The notes below the pieces were generated by a model that was not told the DNA's origin, searched no databases, and saw only the letters and a list, made by a program, of their open reading frames with translations. Source: Candidatus Accumulibacter vicinus (GTDB taxonomy: Bacteria; Pseudomonadota; Gammaproteobacteria; Burkholderiales; Rhodocyclaceae). Taken from it: a stretch of 26,349 nt of DNA. Below are positions 21,337 to 26,349 of this stretch, one piece after another; positions within the stretch are counted from its first letter, which is position 1; every line of letters begins with the position of its first letter. The position numbers and the translations under genes were made by a program. The stretch covers positions 1 through 26,349 of the forward strand of contig DIME01000009.1 of NCBI GenBank assembly GCA_002425405.1. The letters run 5' to 3'.

Positions 21337-22521
21337 CTAGGCCTCGAGTCCCACCTCCTGAAAGGTCAGGCCAAGCTTGCCCAGCACTTTGGTCACCGTA
21401 CGTTGCAGGAATACCTTGTTGCGGGCACCGAACTCCGCCATCTCAAAGGCGTTGCGCCAATAAACCGGATCATTTTCGCGGAACCGGATCATCTCGGCGA
21501 ACTCCGGTTCGAAACTACAATAGCCGATCGTCTTGATGTCGATGGCGGTCATGATCGAAAGCACCTGATTATTGGTCAGAATGGGTGAGGAATCACGTTC
21601 CGGCATCAGGCTTTCCCGCTCGAGTTCGCCCAGAATGGCCGCCTTGTCGGGACGCCAGGCGACAAAGGGAAGCACGTATTGCGGAACACGATCGGGGTCC
21701 TTACCGGTACCGTCCCAGAACAGTTTCTGGTCTTCCTCGGTAAAAATGTCGGCAATCTTGAAACCCGACCGGCGCTCCATGCGGTCAGTCAGGGTGCGCG
21801 AACACATGTCCTCGAACGGCATCACATAATACGAATGGAACTGCATGATCAGTTCCTGTGCGAAATCGACACCCGCCAGGACCAGGGGAATATTCATGTC
21901 ATAGGCGAAATAGAAGCCCAGCATCTGATTCAGGGTACCATCCAGCCGGTCGACCGTCTGATAGCTGCCCTTCATCTCGACATTCTTCAGCGTATAGCAG
22001 TAAAGCGTCTTGTAAACCGACGAACGCGGCTTGTAGACGATATGGTCGAGGTCCATTTTGGCAGCCACTTCCTTGCAACGATCCAGCGACAACTTGGAAT
22101 AGAAGCCGTTGTCCCAGGTCATCAGCAGAACGCGCAGGCCGGGGTATTCCTTGCGCAGGCGAGACAGCATATAAACGCTGTCCTTGCCGCCACTGAACAG
22201 AACCAATGCGTCATAACGGTCGCGGCCCTTGCCCTGATGACTTTTCAGCAACTGGTCGAGTTCCTTGCGCTGATGTTCGACGTATTTCTTCTGCCAGAGG
22301 GTCTCCTCGTCGTTGGCGCGCAACTTGTTGTGCTCGTGGCACAGGTTACAGACACCATCGGTCAGCGTGACATAGGGCACGCGTGAGGAAATGACGCATT
22401 GGCTGCAACGTGCGGCGATCGAGTGTTTGAACAGGCCGCGCAATTTGGGCCAGATGTTCTGCGCAACGAAATCGAACTGGCGCAGGTCATTGAGGATTTG
22501 CTGGTCGATATCCTTGGCCAT
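21337..22521 (-). CDS. PP-loop ATP-pyrophosphatase with N-terminal zinc knuckle, WbpG-like amidotransferase family
   Basis: The 394-residue protein has two CxxC pairs at about residues 39-62 (CSQC and CNLC, with DGVCNLCHEHNKL between and after) and then a PP-loop ATP-binding site, ALVLFSGGKDSVYMLSRLRK (about 105-124), followed by VLLMTWDNGFYS. This plan is that of N-acetyl sugar amidotransferases such as WbpG/PseA/LegF-type proteins, which activate a sugar with ATP and take ammonia from a glutaminase. No glutaminase or cyclase gene (HisH/HisF-like) is adjacent, so the reaction is uncertain. GGAGTGACCCC precedes the ATG at 22521. It follows the RRM gene by 41 bp on the same strand and is probably co-transcribed with it. 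A role in surface polysaccharide is inference. Confidence 0.75.
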   Translation of the reverse strand: MAKDIDQQILNDLRQFDFVAQNIWPKLRGLFKHSIAARCSQCVISSRVPYVTLTDGVCNLCHEHNKLRANDEETLWQKKYVEHQRKELDQLLKSHQGKGRDRYDALVLFSGGKDSVYMLSRLRKEYPGLRVLLMTWDNGFYSKLSLDRCKEVAAKMDLDHIVYKPRSSVYKTLYCYTLKNVEMKGSYQTVDRLDGTLNQMLGFYFAYDMNIPLVLAGVDFAQELIMQFHSYYVMPFEDMCSRTLTDRMERRSGFKIADIFTEEDQKLFWDGTGKDPDRVPQYVLPFVAWRPDKAAILGELERESLMPERDSSPILTNNQVLSIMTAIDIKTIGYCSFEPEFAEMIRFRENDPVYWRNAFEMAEFGARNKVFLQRTVTKVLGKLGLTFQEVGLEA

Positions 22522-22562
22522 GGGGTCACTCCGAAAGAATGAGTTGTGGGATGAGAGCGAAG

Positions 22563-22829
22563 TCAGACGGCCTTGACAGGCGAAGTCGGCAGAATAACTC
22601 GTTTATGAACACGGATATGGTTCTGGCCAAATTTTTGACCGTCCAGTGCGTCTACCGCCAATTTTGGGTCGGACGTTTCCAAATCGACATAGGCATAAGG
22701 TTCATGGGTCGGATTGACCCAGTCCGCATGCAGATCAACCGACACGACTCGACCAAAGGGGCTGAACAGATTGCGGATAAACGCTTCGTCTGCTCGAAAG
22801 GGAAGGCTGCTGATGAAAATCGTTGCCAT
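22563..22829 (-). CDS. Small RNA-recognition-motif (RRM) protein
   Basis: The 88-residue protein is a single RRM: MATIFISSLPFRADEAFIRN contains the RNP2 strand (TIFISSLPF), LFSPFGRVVSVDLHADWVNP follows, and PYAYVDLET stands in the RNP1 place, less conserved than the usual GFGFVEF. Then come AVDALDGQKFGQNHIRVHKR and a short tail. Bacterial single-RRM proteins of this kind bind single-stranded RNA; several are cold-induced, but no specific role is known here. The frame is open to 22994, but the ATG at 22829 is preceded by GGGAGTTGGAT and starts the fold. It precedes the PP-loop gene by 41 bp. Confidence 0.9.
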   Translation of the reverse strand: MATIFISSLPFRADEAFIRNLFSPFGRVVSVDLHADWVNPTHEPYAYVDLETSDPKLAVDALDGQKFGQNHIRVHKRVILPTSPVKAV

Positions 22830-23115
22830 ATCCAACTCCCATGCAATCTTTCTGAAATCGACATCGCCTGCCATCTGAAGCCATGGCCCCGGCGTACAAG
22901 ACCTGAACCACCGGCACAGCCAGGGCGTTGAACGACCGCCAAGGGGATTCGATGTGGCACGGGCCAAGTCCCCCCTCGTTTTTTCGTCTTCCAAGGAGGC
23001 AGATTTCAGTCTACCAGTTTTTCGTCTCTATGTCGTTTGGCTGCCAATAGGCCAATAGGCCAATAGTCGCAGTCCCGCAGGCAGCCCCATGTTTTCCGTT
23101 GCACGGAGGCGCGGC
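22830..23115. other. Intergenic stretch between mnmA and the RRM gene
   Basis: About 285 bp. It contains the octamer repeat and flanking inverted repeat near 23039-23086. No convincing promoter pair or gene is seen in the remainder. Confidence 0.45.
23044..23066. repeat. Tandem 8-bp repeat, nearly three copies
   Basis: CCAATAGG is repeated at 23044-23051 and 23052-23059, and a partial copy CCAATAG follows at 23060-23066. The array is enclosed by GGCTGCC (23039-23045) and GGCAGCC (23080-23086), perfect inverted arms of 7 bp, so the repeats lie in the loop of a possible stem. Slippage could change the copy number. It is not inside a gene. Confidence 0.7.
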
Positions 23116-24216
23116 TCAGGCGATCACCCCTCCCCCGAGGCAAACGCGACTTTCATAGACCACCACCGACTGCCCCGGCGTGATCGCCCATTGCGGCTCG
23201 GCGAAGCGGATCAGGCAGGCGTCGGCGCCGACCCGCTCAATCTCGCAGGCGGCATCGGCCTGCCGGTAGCGTGTTTTGGCGGTATACACCCAGTGTGTAT
23301 GCGGCGCTTCACCGGCCACCCAGGACAAATCCCAGGCGCTCACTTCGTCGGCCAGCAACGCCGGATGGTCATGCCCCTGAACGACATAGAGGATGTTTCC
23401 GGCGACATCCTTGCGGGCCACGAACCAAGCCTCATGGTCGCCGTGGTCGCCGCTCTTGCCACCCTTGACACCGCCGATGTGCAGACCCTTGCGCTGGCCG
23501 ATGGTGTGGTAGGCCACCCCGTCGTGTTCGCCAAGCACGCGGTCGTCGTCGAGGGAACGAATCTCGCCCTCGCTCCTGGGCAGATAATGCATCAGGAAAT
23601 CCTTGAACGGCCGCTCACCGATAAAACAGATACCGGTCGAATCCTTCTTCAGCGCGACATGCAGACCGGCTGCCTCGGCAATCTTGCGGACGTCTCGCTT
23701 GTACAGGCCGGCCAGGGGAAACAGCGTCTTCGCCAGTTGCTGCTGATTGAGCCGGTACAGGAAATAGCTCTGGTCCTTGGTCCCATCCTCGGCCTTGAGC
23801 AACTGCCAGGCGCCCTGGAACTCGCGCACGCCAGCATAATGGCCGGTGGCGATACGCTGCGCACCAATCTTCAGCGCGTACTCGAGAAAAGCATTGAACT
23901 TGATCTCCGAGTTGCACAGCACATCCGGATTCGGCGTGCGGCCCGCCTGGTATTCCTTGAGGAAGTGCGCAAACACCCGTTCCTTGTATTCTCTCGCGAA
24001 GTTCACCACTTCGACCTCGATGCCGAGCGTATCGGCAACGCTGATCACATCGATCAGATCCTGGCGCGAAGAGCAATATTCGTCGCCATCGTCATCTTCC
24101 CAGTTCTTCATGAACAGGCCGATCACATGCCACCCCTGCTCCTTGAGCAGCCAAGCGGCGACCGACGAATCAACGCCACCGGACAAGCCTACGACGACGG
24201 TTTTTCCCTTGTTCAT
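23116..24216 (-). CDS. mnmA: tRNA-specific 2-thiouridylase MnmA
   Basis: MnmA makes the 2-thio group of s2U34 in the wobble position of tRNA-Lys, -Glu and -Gln, using ATP and sulfur passed through a Tus relay. The 366-residue protein is of normal length. The PP-loop motif VVGLSGGVDSSVAAWLLKEQ is at residues 8-27. The catalytic Cys is in NPDVLCNSEIKF (Cys101), with GHYAGV after it, and the second Cys is in STGICFIGERPFKDFL (Cys197). HTIGQRKGLHIGG and the C-terminal domain with ARKDVAGNILYVVQGHDHP are typical. ACAGGG is about 10 bases before the ATG at 24216. It is the last gene of a three-gene operon and starts 20 bp after the exported-protein gene. Confidence 0.97.
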   Translation of the reverse strand: MNKGKTVVVGLSGGVDSSVAAWLLKEQGWHVIGLFMKNWEDDDGDEYCSSRQDLIDVISVADTLGIEVEVVNFAREYKERVFAHFLKEYQAGRTPNPDVLCNSEIKFNAFLEYALKIGAQRIATGHYAGVREFQGAWQLLKAEDGTKDQSYFLYRLNQQQLAKTLFPLAGLYKRDVRKIAEAAGLHVALKKDSTGICFIGERPFKDFLMHYLPRSEGEIRSLDDDRVLGEHDGVAYHTIGQRKGLHIGGVKGGKSGDHGDHEAWFVARKDVAGNILYVVQGHDHPALLADEVSAWDLSWVAGEAPHTHWVYTAKTRYRQADAACEIERVGADACLIRFAEPQWAITPGQSVVVYESRVCLGGGVIA

Positions 24217-24236
24217 CTTCGTACCCTGTTAGACCG

Positions 24237-24854
24237 TTAGTGTTCGACCGGCGAACCATCACCGAGGCCGCCGGCGACCACCGTTTCCCCCCCACTCTCT
24301 TCCCGGCCCTGGCCGTCGAGCCAGTCCGGCAGCGCCATCACCACTGCCGGGCGACCGTTGTCACGAAACCAGCTATCCACGACATAACGTGCTGGCTCCG
24401 CAGTCGAAGCAGGCGCTGTCGCCAGCAAATCGAGTTCCTCGATCTGCGCCGAATAGTGAAATTCGAACAGATAGAGCACCCGTCGCACCGGCTCGAGAAC
24501 GCGGTGGAAAGACAGCCAGCGATGACTTTCCAGCAGCCGCAGCAGGCGCGTCGTAGTCGTTGAGTGATCGATGCAGTCCATCCGCCCGAAGGCGCCATCA
24601 TCGGCAAAGTTGCCCCCGCGGTCCGCCGAAATCGGTGTCTGTTCGCCCGCCCAGCCCAGCATCCAGCCGATCGCCAGCGACAACCTGGCGCGCTCCTCGG
24701 TGGCATTGCGGGCAACGCCGAGCAGATCACGCACCTGCGTCAACTGCCCGGCACTGAAGTTCACCTCGGCCTCGGCCACACACCCGTAGTTGTAGCAGAC
24801 GCTCAACGAATCCGCCGACACCGCTGAAGCCAGGCCCAGCAGGATCAATGGCAT
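24237..24854 (-). CDS. Exported protein of unknown function with possible transglutaminase-like Cys-His-Asp set
   Basis: The 205-residue product starts with a signal peptide (MPLILLGLASAVSA, cleavage near residue 14). Its body carries MDCIDHSTTTTRLLRLL (Cys94), FEFHYSAQIEE (His133) and ARYVVDSWFRDNG (Asp160); this order and spacing resemble the catalytic triad of transglutaminase-like or papain-like enzymes, but I cannot prove it. SVCYNYGC near residues 18-25 suggests a disulfide. The start is set by translational coupling: the upstream Nudix stop and this ATG share one base in TGATG; the frame is open to 24926 but inside the Nudix gene. It lies between a Nudix gene and mnmA on the same strand. 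A possible function is processing of a periplasmic substrate; no family name can be given with certainty. Confidence 0.75.
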   Translation of the reverse strand: MPLILLGLASAVSADSLSVCYNYGCVAEAEVNFSAGQLTQVRDLLGVARNATEERARLSLAIGWMLGWAGEQTPISADRGGNFADDGAFGRMDCIDHSTTTTRLLRLLESHRWLSFHRVLEPVRRVLYLFEFHYSAQIEELDLLATAPASTAEPARYVVDSWFRDNGRPAVVMALPDWLDGQGREESGGETVVAGGLGDGSPVEH

Positions 24855-25309
24855 CAGCCAGCGCACGTGTACTGGTGCAACAGTTCGAGCGGATAGCGCC
24901 GGCCGACGAGCCAGTCCTCGATGCACCGGAGAACCATCAGACTGCGGTGCTGCGCCTGGCGCTCCCGGATTTCATCGAGCGTCAGCCAGTGCGCCGCCAG
25001 GATACCTTCGTCGAGTGCTCGCCGGGAATCGTGTGCGGTGATCTCGCCACCGAAGGCAAAACGCAGATAGCTCACGTCCCTGGTTTCGTTACGGTAATTG
25101 TAGACTCCGATCAGGAACTGCGGCGTCAGGGTATAAGCCGTTTCCTCAAGGGTCTCGCGAACCACGGCATCGATCAGGGACTCGCCGCATTCCAGATGGC
25201 CCGCCGGCTGGTTGTAACAGACCCCGTATTCGGTTTCCTCCTCGACGAGCAGGAAGCGACCATCACGTTCGAGCACCGCAGCGACGGTGACATTGGGTTT
25301 CCAGACCAT
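24854..25309 (-). CDS. nudJ: Nudix hydrolase (NudJ type phosphatase)
   Basis: NudJ-like enzymes hydrolyse nucleoside tri- and diphosphates and the thiamin precursor HMP-PP in the cytoplasm. The 151-residue protein begins MVWKPNVTVAAVLERDGRFL, matching the NudJ N-terminus, then WNQPAGHLE is replaced by YNQPAGHLE and is followed by the Nudix box at residues 37-59: GHLECGESLIDAVV, then RETLEETAY. The box fits G-x5-E-x7-R-E-U-x-E-E-x-G-U except that the Gly near the end is Ala. The frame extends to 25342; the ATG at 25309 is preferred for its family start and AAGG upstream. Its stop overlaps the start of the exported-protein gene (TGATG). NudJ next to mnmA is a common proteobacterial arrangement. 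It diverges from ilvE. Confidence 0.9.
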   Translation of the reverse strand: MVWKPNVTVAAVLERDGRFLLVEEETEYGVCYNQPAGHLECGESLIDAVVRETLEETAYTLTPQFLIGVYNYRNETRDVSYLRFAFGGEITAHDSRRALDEGILAAHWLTLDEIRERQAQHRSLMVLRCIEDWLVGRRYPLELLHQYTCAG

Positions 25310-25371
25310 GGCAGAAGCCTTGCAGGGCGGTAAAGACGCCATTTTACCGCCAACCGGGAAGCGAAATCGGC

Positions 25372-25377
25372 TAAAAT
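25372..25377 (+). promoter_or_regulatory. Possible -10 box of ilvE
   Basis: TAAAAT lies 38 bp before the ilvE ATG, in the 105-bp divergent space. No good -35 hexamer is found at 16-18 bp, so this is a weak call. Confidence 0.3.
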
Positions 25378-25414
25378 TTCCGCTTCAGGATTTCCGGCAA
25401 AGGGAGAGCACACC

Positions 25415-26335
25415 ATGTCCATGGCGGATCGCGACGGCTTCATCTGGTACGACGGCAAACTGGTGCCATGGCGTCAGGCCACAACGCATGTGCTGACGCA
25501 CACCCTACATTACGGCATGGGAGTTTTCGAAGGCATTCGCGCCTACAAAGCCGAAAAGGGCACCGCCATCTTCCGTCTCAAGGAACATACCGACCGTTTG
25601 TTCAACTCGGCCTACATCTTCCAGATGAAGATGCCCTACGACAAGGAAACCCTGCTCGAAGCGCAAAAAGAAGTGGTACGCGCCAATCAGCTCGAATCCT
25701 GCTACCTGCGGCCGATCGTCTTCTATGGCTCCGAGGCGATGGGCATTGCCGCCACTGCGGTGAGTACGCACGTGGCCATCGCTGCCTGGCCGTGGGGCGC
25801 CTACCTCGGTGCCGAGGGAATGGAAAAGGGCATCCGTGTCAAGACCTCGTCATTCACCCGCCATCATGTGAATATCAACATGTGCCGCTCGAAGTCGGTC
25901 GGCACCTACACCAACTCGATCCTTGCCCACCAGGAGGTGGCACACGACGGTTACGACGAAGCCCTGCTGCTCGACGTTGACGGCTATGTGGCCGAAGGCG
26001 CCGGCGAGAACGTGTTCATCGTCAAGAAGGACAAACTGTATACCCCGGATCTGACCTCCTGCCTCGAAGGCATCACCCGCGCCTCGGTCCTGCAGCTCGC
26101 CGACGAGCTGGGCATCCCGGTCATCGAAAAACGGATCACCCGCGACGAGGTGTATTGTGCCGACGAAGCCTTCTTTACCGGCACGGCGGCCGAGGTGACC
26201 CCGATTCGCGAACTCGACAATCGCCAGATCGGTGCTGGCCACCGCGGCCCGATCACCACCCGCATCCAGAATCTCTTCTTCGACTGCGTGAATGGCCGCA
26301 TGCCAGCGCATGCAGACTGGCTGGCCTACGTCTAA
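25415..26335 (+). CDS. ilvE: Branched-chain amino acid aminotransferase
   Basis: IlvE transfers the amino group between glutamate and the 2-oxo acids of valine, leucine and isoleucine, a PLP-dependent cytoplasmic reaction. The 306-residue protein is of normal length. It has HTLHYGMGVFEGIRAYK (residues 29-45), FRLKEHTDRLFNSA and YLRPIVFYGS. The PLP lysine is at about Lys160 in MCRSKSVGTYTNSILAHQE, matching the E. coli position. EALLLDVDGYVAEGAGENVF, LYTPDLTSCLEGITR, RDEVYCADEAFFTGTAAEVT and PIRELDNRQIG complete the class IV pattern. GGGAGAG precedes the ATG at 25415. In betaproteobacteria a small zinc-finger gene usually follows; here an ATG at 26341 starts what may be that gene, but only three codons are in the window. 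Confidence 0.97.
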   Translation: MSMADRDGFIWYDGKLVPWRQATTHVLTHTLHYGMGVFEGIRAYKAEKGTAIFRLKEHTDRLFNSAYIFQMKMPYDKETLLEAQKEVVRANQLESCYLRPIVFYGSEAMGIAATAVSTHVAIAAWPWGAYLGAEGMEKGIRVKTSSFTRHHVNINMCRSKSVGTYTNSILAHQEVAHDGYDEALLLDVDGYVAEGAGENVFIVKKDKLYTPDLTSCLEGITRASVLQLADELGIPVIEKRITRDEVYCADEAFFTGTAAEVTPIRELDNRQIGAGHRGPITTRIQNLFFDCVNGRMPAHADWLAYV

Positions 26336-26349
26336 CGGTCATGACTTTT

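Noticed and set aside
23089..24240. 383-codon open frame on the plus strand
   Set aside because: It is an antisense mirror of mnmA, with no recognisable domain.
26341..26349. ATG-ACT-TTT after ilvE as the start of a next gene
   Set aside because: Only three codons are in the window, so it cannot be supported as a feature; it is mentioned under ilvE.
1..26349. Mobile elements, prophage genes or CRISPR arrays
   Set aside because: No transposase or integrase motif, terminal inverted repeats or regularly spaced repeats were seen; gene order is that of a stable chromosome.

Overview
The window looks like a chromosomal segment from a high-GC betaproteobacterium, most likely Rhodocyclales and possibly the Accumulibacter/Azoarcus/Dechloromonas neighbourhood. 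The reasons are the thrS-infC-rpmI-rplT-pheS-pheT-ihfA-merR-tRNA-Pro order, a nudJ/mnmA pair next to ilvE, the protein sequence style, and a PEP-CTERM-type exported protein behind a sigma-54 promoter, which is common in floc- and EPS-forming members. This placement is inferred from content and gene order, not from a database match. No insertion sequence, prophage, CRISPR array or rRNA was seen.

Layout. 1-3016: the 5' part of tsaE (minus) diverges from queG (plus) with overlapping start regions; queG converges on etfQO (minus), which has a recognisable promoter carrying an 18-bp palindrome. 3017-3825: a gene-poor stretch with that promoter, a 113-codon minus-strand frame broken by one in-frame TGA, and a cluster of four short inverted repeats. 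3826-7981: a minus-strand operon of a periplasmic basic amino acid binding protein, two permeases, an ATPase and arginase, a complete route to import and hydrolyse arginine. A strong stem-loop lies between the binding-protein and first permease genes.

8306-15746: a long minus-strand translation cluster, thrS, infC (rare ATC start), rpmI, rplT, a textbook terminator hairpin, pheS, pheT, ihfA, a MerR-type regulator, then tRNA-Pro(GGG) with its own -10 box and a terminator.

15747-18741: a long leader with a near-consensus -24/-12 promoter, a possible activator site, a seven-codon mini-ORF and small hairpins precedes an exported protein with a PEP-CTERM-like tail. After it come a minus-strand FAD oxidase of the vanillyl-alcohol oxidase/4-cresol dehydrogenase family and, divergently, two tandem paralogous FtsX/MacB-type permeases (18853-21313) with no ATPase gene beside them. 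21337-22829: a minus-strand pair of a small RRM protein and a zinc-knuckle PP-loop enzyme resembling WbpG-type amidotransferases.

23116-25309: a minus-strand operon of a NudJ-like Nudix hydrolase, an exported protein with a possible transglutaminase-like Cys/His/Asp set (translationally coupled to the Nudix gene) and mnmA. 25415-26335: ilvE (plus), with a following gene just beginning at the window edge.

Most of the window is housekeeping. The least explained parts are the TGA-interrupted frame and its structured upstream region, the leader of the PEP-CTERM-like gene, and the oxidase/orphan-permease locus.
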